The notes below the pieces were generated by a model. It did not search any database. It was not told where the DNA came from and saw only the letters and a program-made list of their open reading frames with translations. A program made the translations under genes and the position numbers. 64,000 nucleotides of DNA from Nymphaea colorata (Eukaryota; Streptophyta; Magnoliopsida; Nymphaeales; Nymphaeaceae), in NCBI RefSeq assembly GCF_008831285.2, contig NC_045148.1, positions 20,515,002-20,579,001 on the forward strand. The letters run 5' to 3'. Shown here one piece after another: positions 26,601 through 37,886 of the stretch. How positions within the stretch are numbered: the stretch's first letter is position 1; the number at the start of each line of letters is the position of its first letter.

Positions 26601-27659
26601 TTGGCTTATAGCTGCTCTTCTAGCATCACGGATGAAAGAAACATGTAGTTCGGAGAAAGTGGCACCAAGACTGAAACACTTCTCACGAAAGTGGATTCAG
26701 CATCTTTCTGTAACAGGAGATTTCCTGTGAAAATGGACCTTTCACGAGAAAGAGTCTACTTCCTGGGAGAATGTACATGTAGCCAACACCGGCTGCTGAT
26801 ACGGTGAATCCTGTGATGCTCACCCAACGAGATTTAATTCTCTGCAAATCCAACCACCCACCTCCCAAGTAGTGTTAATGTAATTATAGCCAAAAGAACC
26901 AATTGAAACATATATAGTGCCACTCCCTTAAAACATTGAATGTGAGGAAGTGGGAAATAAAGAGTGCCGTCATATTACAAAGAGTACACATGAATAGGCA
27001 AGTGGGTCTCTCCGTCAAGTGCTATGATGACAGTACGATCAGATGCTTAAACTTTAAGATGCAAAGATTACAATTTCATTGTGTAATTCGCATTTTTGAA
27101 GCAGAAAAGATTCAGATCTTTGTTGCCAATTAAGGATCTGAAATTTTGGGGACTAGGATTTCAAATTTTCAGAACACCGGGAATCTAGCGATCGACCAAA
27201 CGCTCGCTCTTCTCAAAGCAGGTAGTTCTCGTCAGTAATTTAAACTGAAAGAGAGAAAAGAGAGGGATTATCCCTGACTGTGTTGATTAAAGATCTTTTT
27301 GGTTCAATGAGTGGAAGCGGGGAGGGAGGAGGAGGAGGAGGCATGGGGCTTCGGTTTGCAGGCCAGATCTTAAAAAGAAACGCACAGAGGCGGTTGACCA
27401 TCTTGGAAAACACTTATAATTATCAGAATGTAACTCTTGTACCACAAAAGATTAGTAGAATGTAGATAGAGACACCAAGCAGATACTGTAAAAACACTTG
27501 CATGATCTTAACGTGTTTCCGACTGGTAGACTCTCCACATTCAACTAGAGAAGGCCTCATGCTTGATATGAATCGTTTCAAAATATTATATACCCAACAT
27601 CACCACAACAATGTCATTATCTACTTATACTATGTAGGTGTTTTCTCAAACCACAGAGA
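23645..27659. other. Intergenic region with scattered repeat fragments
   Basis: No convincing gene. A dispersed-repeat copy is at 24450-24630, and a short GGCCA tandem run is near 25830. A possible tRNA-type B box (GGTTCAACCC, minus strand) is near 26143. A short Gly-rich frame near 27307 has no recognised relatives. Confidence 0.45.
24450..24630 (+). repeat. Dispersed repeat, copy 2
   Basis: Shares T-run, CATAG, ATTAAATATAT, TTTTTAATTGA and CTACTCCATATAA in order with 11660-11800. It ends in a CCCCCTCCTAGCTATGCCC-type tail. Confidence 0.55.
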
Positions 27660-28745
27660 GATCGCCAGAAGCCTTAAAATGCTCCATTGATTCATCAAAT
27701 ATGCTATCGATTCCATGTCTGAAGTTGAAGCCTGCTCCAGCTAGCTTGTTCGAGGATACACTGCGCTTGACATTTGCTGGAAAATCACCAAAGCTGCAGG
27801 TTCAAAATATTCAAGGAAGACGCTAAGAATTTCGTAATCACAAACTGATTATTCAGAACTTGGAAAAAGTTTTGCAACTTTGCAATTTGAAATCCAGTTT
27901 TGTTTCTATCCCTTTATGGAAAAGTATGCTTATGATACTACGGATAATACGTATCAGAAAATAAATTGAAGGGGAAAGAATCGAGCTTTTCTGCAGTTGG
28001 ACAGGTTTCCATCTTGTCAACTACGATATAGCCACTGAAAGCTACCTCTACTGATCTAATTTTTCCATGCTCCTATTTGACTGAATGTGCAAAGATACAA
28101 AAAGTAAAATCGGATAACTCAAGTGCTCAAATTATGGAGCCTAAATGCTTTTGGATAAACTCGATTCGTTTCTTAAGAAGTCAATTCCTGCAAAGCCGAA
28201 AGTTGTGGTTTAGTTTGATCTTCACTTTTACACTTCTCTCTCTCTCTCTCTCTCACACAGACACTTCAAGAAGATTTCCTGAAAAATGTTATAACGAGCT
28301 TGATGTGAGGAAAGGTTGTACTTGGACCTGCATCTATGGCTGTAGGCAGACTGACGCTGCTGCGGAGATGGTAACCGAGGGGCCAATTGTGATGTTATCA
28401 AAGCAGGAACAACAGAGACATGGTTGACATTGTTTTCTTTTGCAAAAGCATGTTCTGCTAGCGTCTTAGAAACTGAGTATCCCTGTCCAGTCACTGACAT
28501 GAACAGAGCATTCTGCTTCTGATCCTTGATAGCTTTTGGCAGTTCACTTGTTCTCCTTCCGGTTAATTTACGGTGTGTGTGATGTTTTGGTCAAAACCGA
28601 TCAAGCCAAGTCCATGACGTTCGTGGTTTCAGATAAGTCAGAAGGAGGAATCGGATGATGTTCATAAGATGTTCAACCCGAGTCCGGCATGTTTCATCCA
28701 TGACCATGTTCTTCGGGAGTTAATTTTAAGTAGCAAGCCCTGCAG
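27660..28745 (-). pseudogene. Inverted, broken duplicate of the anthocyanidin reductase gene
   Basis: Read on the minus strand, this segment follows the ANR gene (35096-40587) from exon 3 to exon 6, including intron sequence. Exon 3 remnant (about 28740-28655) keeps NMVMDETC. Intron 3 matches closely (CATGGACTTGGCTTGAT and GAAGGAGAACAAG). Exon 4 (from 28482) reads GYSVSKTLAEH with a two-codon loss and later frame damage. Exon 5 (from 28187) stops matching after about 55 bp; the rest of it and the start of intron 5 are deleted. Intron 5 then resumes, and exon 6 (from 27793) reads FGDFPANVK and GAGFNFRHGIDSIFDES. Exons 1 and 2 were not found. Retained introns rule out retroposition. It cannot encode a working reductase. 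Confidence 0.88.
28236..28254. repeat. (CT)n microsatellite in the ANR pseudogene
   Basis: On the minus strand this is a GA run at the place in intron 4 where the intact ANR gene also has a short GAGAGAGA stretch. It probably expanded after the duplication. Confidence 0.85.
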
Positions 28746-29603
28746 GAACCAACTGTAATAAAATTTTATTGGCATGTTGTTTTTCTTCAAATAAGAACGA
28801 GGGAAACACGGTCCTGAACTCTACAGGGGGCAGGCCTACCACCTTAACCCCGATTTATAGCTTCAGCTTATGTGAGGACTGACGCCCATGTGAATCGAAC
28901 CAGGACTGCCCACATCACAGTGATAGTATGCAATCTTGACTCGGAGAGAATCGGCCCCATTAGGCACCAGTGGTTCTGGTGAAAGGTGTTCTACCAGACA
29001 TCAAGTTGAAGACCAGCGATCCAGTGTAAACTTTTCCATTTTGCGGCTTGGCCTCTTCTATGGCGTCAGCCTTAAAGCAGTGGGAGCTCGCACTGAGTTT
29101 TGGTCTTTGGTTGTCCCGGATTGTAGGGCTGCTGAGTGCTGGGCCATGGCTGGCCTGTTAGGTGGCTTGTAAAGCCTGGCAGGCTTTGACGGGCCTAAAC
29201 GAAGCCTGTCCGTTGGGCCACAGTAATAAACAGGCTGGGCCACGCCCGGTTTAAGTGGGGCATGCGCGAGCTAGGCAATTCATCCAATGCCTACTCAATT
29301 CAATTTAAATAGATCAGATCAAACCAAACTCATTAGAAGGAGTTTGTTCTTATCAGGTTTTGAAGAAAAAATATATTCTCTGTTTTGAAATAGATCCAAT
29401 ATATATCCAAGACCACAATACTCCACCCGTTTCTGGTGCCATGCATAGAGATATTACAAGGTTGTGGCGATATAGAGAAAATATATGTACATATATCTTT
29501 ATGGTTTTCCAATACATATGGTAAATTTTAATACTTTTAGGATTCGTTTGGCAACAGTAATAGAGTCTCATAACTCCAAAAAATAGGGCAGATTCATAAA
29601 TCT

Positions 29604-29642
<39 letters not shown>

Positions 29643-31965
29643 TCTTTCTCTCTCTACAGCTTTGCAGTAAGAATTATTTAGTGTCGCGTAATAGAACAGT
29701 TGCCTGGCTGCGGGAAAAGTTTTAATTGTCATCCCTCTCTTAAAACAGTGAGTTTCGATCCATCCCAACTATCCTGTTACAAGAAAGGAGTGGACTACCT
29801 TTTTCCAGCAATATGTGAATTGTGATTTAATAACGAAAATGGCAATTATTAAAACATTTCCTGGAACCAACGAAAGTTCTGTTATGCGACACTGACAATT
29901 CTTTCCTGCAATTGAGAGAGAGAGCAAATGCGAAAGACGATTAACAATTTAAAAAAAAAAATCTAAAAATCAGTATGTGGCCGTGTTTGAGCCTAATTTC
30001 GAAGGCGAGGAGGCATAATCTCAGTTTTTTAGTAAAAAAAATCACTGGAGGATGTATCTTTCTGATTAGATGTCAAAAATTAAAATCGCGTTCACGTAAA
30101 ACACTGGTCCTACCGAACACGGGATGTAAATCTAGCTTGCCCGCTGACGTTCCCGAATTTGAAGCCTACACAGGCATCAAGCTTATTCCAATACAACGAA
30201 ACAGTAGCATTAAACGTACATTGATGATCTTATCACCGTTCTAAATGTATATACCAATGAACAATTCCTCACGAAGCAAAAGTTCGCAGGAAACAGAAGA
30301 CGTTCGCCTCATACCTAAACAACAGATGATCGAGCGAAACATATAGCTGACTTATACAAGATAAATTTAATACTGAAACTAAATAAAAATTCAAGGTCTC
30401 ACAATAACATAAGTTTGCCCTATTTTTCTTGAATGACTGGTGTGCATATCAAATGATTCTGTATCTGTAAGGTATTTATTAAGCATCAAAACTGCAGTAT
30501 TGTAGGAATTGAATTTACTTTATGAAGGACCAGTTTAATTAATTAGTAGTTAATGTTGAACAAAACAAAAGCTGCAAACGAAACAAACTCATTTTGCGTG
30601 ACTTTCGGATATCTTGCGTAACCCGAGATGAGCCTAACATTCTTTTTTTCTTACGGAGCTGCACATGAATCTAGAAGCAACTATGGTATAGGAAATGTCA
30701 TCTATCAAAAGGATAAATGGTGTATACATATCAACTGCATAAACATAACAAAATAACAGGTAATGCCCATGCTACCAACAGTATGCATGGTTTCTCTAGA
30801 AGAATCAGAAATGACAAGTAAAATCTCCCAGTACTTAACAGTTATCGAAATAAATAAGTTTTCATCATGTATGGCTACAACTTGGAACCTTTAAACAAAT
30901 TAATGACCATAAAATTTGAACTTCTATAAAATCTTTGACAACGAATATACTGTTATACACCATGGAACTTTTGTACTAGTTTGCATCAAGTCATCCCTAA
31001 ATTTTACTCTTTGCCTTAAAAGCCTAAGAATGCCTTTCAATTAAGAAGCTTAACATTCAATCTTAAGAAGTTTAAATAACATCAAGTGAATTGCACCTTC
31101 TGTTGGTTGGCGGATGAGCATCTTGGACCTCAACAAGACTATTTTAAGGGTGACAAACAGATTTAAAGGAATTGTACAACCTTATCAGTATGTGCTGGTT
31201 ATTGATGTCTGCTTGGACATTCCAATTATCATAACAATTTTTCAATTAATCATAAGATCAATTGCAAAGAAGCCTATCATTGGGTTCGTCTTCAGCTTTA
31301 CTTAAAAAATAATAATAAATTTTGCCAAAACACAAAAAAGCCTGCGATTTTGGACACCATAACTGAACATTTCAATATTGTTAAGAGAACACCCAAGTTT
31401 TCCCAATATTAATAAGGAAGTCCACCACATCATTTTCTGTCAGAATAATCGTTAAATCAGTAAAAACTGCTTTTGCCTTTTAAAAATTTACATGAAAAAT
31501 AAAATAATTTTCTGGCTGCATTATAAGTTTTCCACAGACAATTGTCTAGAATTAATAAAGAAACAATCACCTAACGCATTATATTGAAGAACTTAACTAA
31601 ATTGAGTATACTTTACCTACTGATATGATTGGGTATACCTACTGATATAATTGGGTATAACTAATGAACTTAAAATTTGTTTTACTTGAGAGTATTTTAG
31701 TTCTTACATCACTGTAATACCAACTTAAGTGACAACCTAAGATTAATCGGCAAAAAGTTATTTTTGTTGAACCATGCAGAACATAGGTGTGCTTCTGAAA
31801 ATAAAGGCAGAAGTGGACTGTGCCCAACACTAACGTATTCATAGGTTGAAGCAGGTTAAATTAATTTTGTCCTACCAAGTTATGCAAATTCAAATTCATG
31901 TGTTTATAGGCGACAAGAACACCATTAGTAGAAAAGGAGATGAAATTAACGAGAACAGTACTTAC
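28746..31965. other. Intergenic region with a GGGCC-rich fragment and no clear gene
   Basis: At 29110-29270 there is a GGGCC/GGGCCACGCCCGG-rich fragment resembling 37260-37420. A (TA)n run is at 29607-29635. The rest, especially 29800-31900, is AT-rich, and I see no gene in it. Confidence 0.45.
29607..29635. repeat. (TA)n microsatellite
   Basis: Alternating TA followed by a short CA/CT tract. Confidence 0.9.
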
Positions 31966-32117
31966 CAGAGTGTAGCGCCACAGAAAGTTAACTGGTATGA
32001 TAAAAAAATGCCAAGACAAAGCAACCAAATAAGTTAAGAATACCCAACAAAAGACAAACGCTAGATCAATGAGTAGATTCACATTCCTCAGCAATGGAGC
32101 CTCCAGATGAGTTTTTC
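31966..32117 (-). other. Possible exon encoding a hydrophobic segment
   Basis: On the minus strand this 152-bp block lies between a pyrimidine-rich stretch ending TATGCTAG and a strong donor, CTG/GTAAGTACT. Its open frame reads GKTHLEAPLLRNVNLLIDLA and then about 30 mostly hydrophobic or aromatic residues, enough for one or two membrane spans. I do not recognise the family, and no partner exon joins cleanly. It could be an exon of a small membrane-protein gene, an old fragment, or chance. Confidence 0.2.
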
Positions 32118-32584
32118 CTAGCATATTGATATAGGGAAAAAGTGCAAATGAATTAAAAATAAACACAGATATATTGTCATTTCACTTATTCATTTACAGC
32201 TACATCACAAGGGTGCATGTCCGAAAGTAGATACAGGTGCAAGGCATTTTAAAAAACTTGTGTTCAAAAGCACGGAAACAAAAACATATATTCAATATAC
32301 ACATTCATAAAAAAGATAGATTTACTAAGCAAACTGACAAAATATACAAAAGATCAACAAGTTGGGTCGCCATGCCCCATACCCACACCTGTGTCCAGCC
32401 TTATCAACATGGTATGGCTGCCTGTCAAAAAGTGTCTGTGTGACACAGGACACAATTAACCTAGGGTTCGAAACCTGCACAACTGGATGCCTGTCCATGG
32501 CAGTATATTTTGACCTATTACACATGGTACAGATATGGGTGTGAACATTTTCCAAAAAACCAAGAGAAGCCGTCAAGCCAATGT

Positions 32585-33272
32585 CTAGTTGCTAAAGTGA
32601 TTCGTCTTAGCTAGAGCCCTCGATGTGGTTCTTGCAGATGAACTGGTCCCAGCGATCGAAGCTCTGTCCACTGTCCCATTATAATCTGTCAAAAATTACA
32701 CAACAGATTTTATTCTCTACTCACAGAATATAAACATGATTCAAACAGAATCAATTGAGAAATGGAGCATTTTGTCTTTCTCTTCCCAGTTTTCTGCCGG
32801 CTCTTTTTTGCTTGGGAACAGTACGAGAAACGGGAATGACGAAATTAGTGTATAAAGAAAAAGCAGAACAAGAAGAAGAACTTGCGTTGGTGAGTGCAGC
32901 GAGTGGAGGAGAAAATGAGGCTAAACCCTAAAAGTTTTTTGCTCTAAGAAGCATTGCAAAGTCCGACGACAATTCATAATGTGACAACAAAAGAAGAAGA
33001 GAAGGAGGAGGAGGCGAACTTACCTTATCTTTCCGGCGCCTCTGGTATGCCGTGCAAGAACGATCAAGACCGCGAGTATTAAAGAACCCCCAACCACTTA
33101 GCGGTCCAATGCTTTTGAACCGTCTTGCTTTAATGATAAACAGACGATTGACGAAGTGGAGAAACCGCTCGCTACGCCGGAAAGCTTTCCAGATTTGGAA
33201 AAAGCGGTCCACTGCAGTAGAATTTCCGGTAACATTTATTTGAAATTGAAGAAAACGAAAAACCATTTGCAA
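32585..33272 (-). other. Possible minus-strand spliced unit with a telo-box
   Basis: An open frame on the minus strand from about 33267 ends RSCTAYQRRRKDK at a consensus donor, AAG/GTAAGTTCG (near 33023). A matching acceptor, TTTTTGACAG, is near 32690. AAACCCTAA (a telo-box, common in promoters and leaders of translation-related plant genes) lies at 32924-32932 beside a CT-rich tract that looks like a 5' leader. Joining the two blocks in phase gives only a short tail, and I do not recognise the product. A non-coding first exon or a decayed gene is equally possible. Confidence 0.22.
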
Positions 33273-33961
33273 CCATCAATTTTCTGCTCATGGAACTTCT
33301 GGCAACGAGTGAGTGCATCCACCAAGCACAACTGGCGGCAAAATCGACCTCATGACCTATTATAAATGAAACAACCAGAAGCAATTTTGTTAATAACTTA
33401 ATATGGCTGCATGCCAAGCCCAAAATTCGACATAAAAAGATATTAACATCATATTCAGATTTGGATCAAGTTTATTTTAAATAAACAAGTTTATATATCA
33501 CTTTAACGTTGGTTCTTGACATATGATAATGTGTATGGATTTGGTTTACAATTCAGGTTTGGATTTAGGATTCAGTTCAAAATTCGAATTTGGATTCACA
33601 TGCTGCCTTTCAAAAATTGGGTTTTTATTGGATTAGGATTATGAAGATCGAGTTCGAATACGACCTTTTTTTTTTTTTCATTCGCATCCATATCTGAATT
33701 TGAATACAAATATATGAACACCCTTAAAAAATAGATTTGGTTTTAAAAATACATCCCACTAGAATGTGATTCATTGGCATCCCATTATACCCTTTATCCA
33801 TATGATTTTACAATTTTTTTTGCTTTAATTTTTAAATTAATGTAGAATTATTTTTTAAGTTAAACAATAAATAAAGAAATAATAATAAGTAAACATAAAA
33901 CATGCCAATTGATGGTTTACCTTGTCTTTAATTGGGGTCTTCATTGGGCAACATATTTCAA

Positions 33962-34024
<63 letters not shown>

Positions 34025-34084
34025 TTAATTATGTATTTAGTGCTCCACATAAAAAAAAAAAACTGTTTGGGTCTGCCCATGCTC
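33273..34084. other. Non-coding AT-rich stretch
   Basis: I see no gene. The main feature is a (TA)n run at 33969-34021. Confidence 0.5.
33969..34021. repeat. (TA)n microsatellite
   Basis: About 53 bp of pure alternating TA. Confidence 0.97.
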
Positions 34085-34400
34085 CTTCCCTTCTACACCT
34101 GGGCATTGGGTAGGCCCAGCTTGGCCCGGCCCGATACCTGAAATCCGAGCCTAGGTTTGGGTCAACCTGATTAAAATAAAAAATACTTTTTAAATATAAA
34201 GATTTTTTTGAATATAAAATATATTTTTAATAATAAAATATATATTATTAAATAAAAAACATAATAAAAAAAAAACTAATCGAACCGAATCAGACTCACC
34301 TGGGCCGATCAGATATATTATCGGGCTGACTTTTTCAGGCTTGAACCCGGGCCCGATCAGGCTAGGTACCGGGTACCTGGGCCCGTTGCTCAGGCTTATT
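34085..34400. repeat. GC-ended, AT-cored repeat (MITE-like)
   Basis: GC-rich ends (GGCCCAGCTTGGCCCGGCCC at the left, ACCCGGGCCCGATCAGG and ACCTGGGCCCG at the right) flank an extremely AT-rich core of about 130 bp. The right end contains the small inverted repeat AGGTACCGGGTACCT. Fragments with similar GGGCC words lie at 29110-29270 and 37260-37420. Terminal inverted repeats and a target duplication are not exact enough to name the superfamily. Confidence 0.4.
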
Positions 34401-34927
34401 CTCCTTGTCTATTGTGAATGATCACGCTTGCCCAAGATCAGATGCACTTTCATTCTGAACTACTACAAAAGCTGGTTATATGCAATCCCTTGGTGACAGA
34501 GTAAATAATAACCAAAATATCTTTAGTTAGTAATAAGAAACCTTTTTATAAAGATGAAAACAAGTATGAAATAGTAAAAGACCAAAAATAATATTTATTT
34601 TTAAAAATTAAAACATACCTTACTCTCACCTTTTTCATTTTTAGTGTATATTTACTGCGTGCAAAGATTAGAGTGGTGCACGCAACTCATTCTCATGTTA
34701 ATAAAGTCTGCAATATCATCACTTTAGTTTGGTCGAATTGGTCGTTTTCCAGCAAAGCTCGCCTTTCATCTCAGCTGTTTTCCTGTACCGACGCAGAAAT
34801 GGACAGAACTATTTTTTATTCTTCGTTCACCTTCGTTATGTTGCCTTCATTCATTTTCCGACCTTTTAGCGAGAGCGAAAGAGAGAGAGAGAGAGAGAGA
34901 GCCAACGGCCGGATCTACTCCCGAGAA

Positions 34928-35020
34928 CACCTACGACCGCAACCGGTCAAAGTCACGTTCTCACCTGCCCATCTTGTTAGGTTAATTGAGAAGGAGGCTG
35001 TCCCCTTCCTCTATTAAATA
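34928..35020 (+). promoter_or_regulatory. ANR promoter: MYB and bHLH-type sites plus TATA-like box
   Basis: CACCTAC (MYB AC-element type) is at 34928-34934, AACCGG at 34941-34946, CACGTT at 34954-34959 and CACCTG (E-box) at 34962-34967. A TATA-like CTATTAAATA is at 35011-35020, 76 bp before the start codon. In seed plants ANR genes are activated by MYB-bHLH-WD40 complexes, and this group of sites suits that. Binding is inferred from motif form only. Confidence 0.45.
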
Positions 35021-35095
35021 AGTCGGCCAGGATGCAGTAGAAGCAACATAAGCAATCAAGAAGTGCCTCTGTAATTGCCCCATCGAGCTACCACC

Positions 35096-36162
35096 ATGGC
35101 CACAGTCACAGGAGCAGAAGCTCAGACCGCCTGCGTTACAGGAGCAAATGGCTACATGGCCTCCATCCTTGTCAAGCAATTGCTTGACAGAGGCTACACT
35201 GTCCATGCAACTGTTAGAGACGCTGGTTAGTGGTTTCTTCTCCGTCTCTATGTTTCACACACACACACACGCACGCATCACATGCTGTTATCTTTTCCGT
35301 TGATTTGTAGTCCCTTCCCAAGAGGTAACTGAAGCTGAACTCTGTAACAATTACAAGGAGGATGCATAACTTCCTGCCCAACTATGCAGGATGCATAACT
35401 TGCTGCCCAACTATGCAGCAACGTATCCGTTGAGTAAAGAAAACAAATAGTTTGTAGTGATTTATGAATCTACCTTAATCTTTGAAATATATTCATGAAA
35501 TAGTTACAAACTATTCTTGTTGCCAAACTGCCCCCATGATGGCTTCAATACATCCAATCTAAAAGATCCAGTTCATTACAATTGTCGACCATAGTCCCCA
35601 TTTGGATACATTGCCCAGTGAGATTTTTTTTTCCTGAATGACAGATGATGCCTCGCCTTCTAAATGTTTGGCTCAGCTGCGGCAACATACTGATTTTAAA
35701 ATTTTTTTATTGAAAACCGTGTTTTGCGTCTGTTCTGTTTCTTTCTTGTATTAACTCTTGAAAAAAAGTTATTTTCGACTTTCAAAATTTGACGGGATTT
35801 TGGGTCTCAAACTTACAGTTTTGAATGCAGAATGCGTATAACAGCAATATAGACAACCATTCTTGCTCCGGGAACGGATGGCCCCAGATGCTCAACTGTC
35901 AGTTTTTTTCCATTTAAACTTCCATTTCTAACAAACTATTTAGATTTCATTCACGAACTGAACTGTAGTAAGCTGATCTTAAAACATAATTTGCCCACAC
36001 AGAACTCTGCTGATTCTGTAGGGTGATATGGGAAGGTCACAGGTTGTGGGAAGAGGACTTACAGTTCATGCCAATAAATTCGGTCAGCAACACAGCTTTC
36101 CTCTTGTCCTAAGCAAGAAACTAGAATCAGCAGCATGGTTTCTCTTTTGTCCAAAAGAAGAG

Positions 36163-36208
<46 letters not shown>

Positions 36209-37806
36209 AACTGTCCATGGATTGAAAACAAAAACAGTTTACAAAGCAAACCCAAAATCCTGGTTTGACATTCAATGGTGATTGGAGAACTGCATCCAAT
36301 AAATCACATATTGCTAATAAAAGTGTCCACTCTTTTTCTTGTAAAGATGATGGGTGGGATGGATAGCAACCGACTATCTTAAGAGAGTGATGGCAATTAA
36401 TTTTTTTTTAATACCAGGCAACTTTTCGGTTGTGGCGACACTAATAATTCTTCTTGCAAAAACGAAGAGATGTATATCCCTACCCAAGATAGCAAAAGTA
36501 AAGGAAATGAAAGTCATAAGCAATTAAAGGAATGCCAAATTGCCCAACGGCCCAACCAAATACTGTCCATGCATTGAAAATGAGCCTTAATTGCCACCCG
36601 CAGCAAAGCGAATCGAATAGAAATGCCACGATCTTTATTTTTAAAAGAAGTTTTTTTTTGTTTAATTATATGAAAATACCATTTTTGAAAAAATAAATGC
36701 AGTAAATATCTTTTTTTCCCCGATTCATAATAGAGTCAGCTGAATCGCTAGATCGACAGGTTTTAAATTTTTGTCACTGGATTTTAAACACCTGCACACA
36801 CGATTAGATGTCGAGGGGACGATAATTTGTTTCATTTACTTAATATATGCAGAGAATCAGGCGAAGGTGGCACATCTGGTAGGCATCCAAGGAGCTAAAG
36901 AGAGACTGAAGCTTTTCTCTGCGGACATTACAGTAGAGGGGAGCCTTGACCTCCCTGTTTCTGGCTGTGACTATGTCTTCCACACGGCCACGCCGGTGCA
37001 CTTCGAGTCTACAAACCCAGAGGTAAGATTAATCTTCCTCACCCCAACAGCATCGTTCCATTTACTTATGGTCTTCTCATGATTTTTCCTGTATAATATA
37101 CATGAGCCTTGGAGACCCTGCAATATGAGTGTTGGCTTTGAGAATTTGCGGCTTTAGAAGCATCAAAATTTGCCATTTATATTTGAAAGCCATAAATATA
37201 TATATTTATATTTTTAATTTCCTATGACGATCAGGAACTTTCAGAAAAATATGAAAGGGCATCAGGCCGGTAATAGGTTGGACTTTGGTCGAGAAATCGA
37301 CCGTCGAGCCTATTGAATCAGAGCCAGGGCCACGCCCGGATTCGCCCGTTTACTTAGTTTACTTGGCAGGCTAGGCTGGACCAGGTTGGCCGTCGACGGG
37401 TTCGATAGTTTAACTGTTTAAGGCCATCGTTGGTATCTGAGATTGTTTTTTTCTAACACACACTAGTGACTAGACCAATAGGTATGATATTTAAAGGTTG
37501 TTTTTTTGAAATGTAACCGTACCAATATGATCTTAAGAATAAGTTGATATATATATATAAGTTGCTCATTTTGTGGGTTTTAATAGTGTTTTTATAATAA
37601 ACAAAAAATGAATGGCTATCCTAGCATCAACATTTTGACAATAGAAAATTCAACATTTTTCATAAAAGCAACTTAATTTAAAACATATTTTACATTAAAA
37701 TAATTTTTATAAATATATTAGGATGTTTAGATTTTATTTAAAATGATTTTTTAGCCAAAAAGTAAAGCTGATTTTATCTCTGACCTAAATGTCTGGTTTT
37801 TACCAA

Positions 37807-37886
<80 letters not shown>

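Noticed and set aside
27307-27465. Gly-rich short frame MSGSGEGGGGGG and onward as a gene start
   Set aside because: It arises from a GGA microsatellite, is short, and has no downstream exon that I could join.
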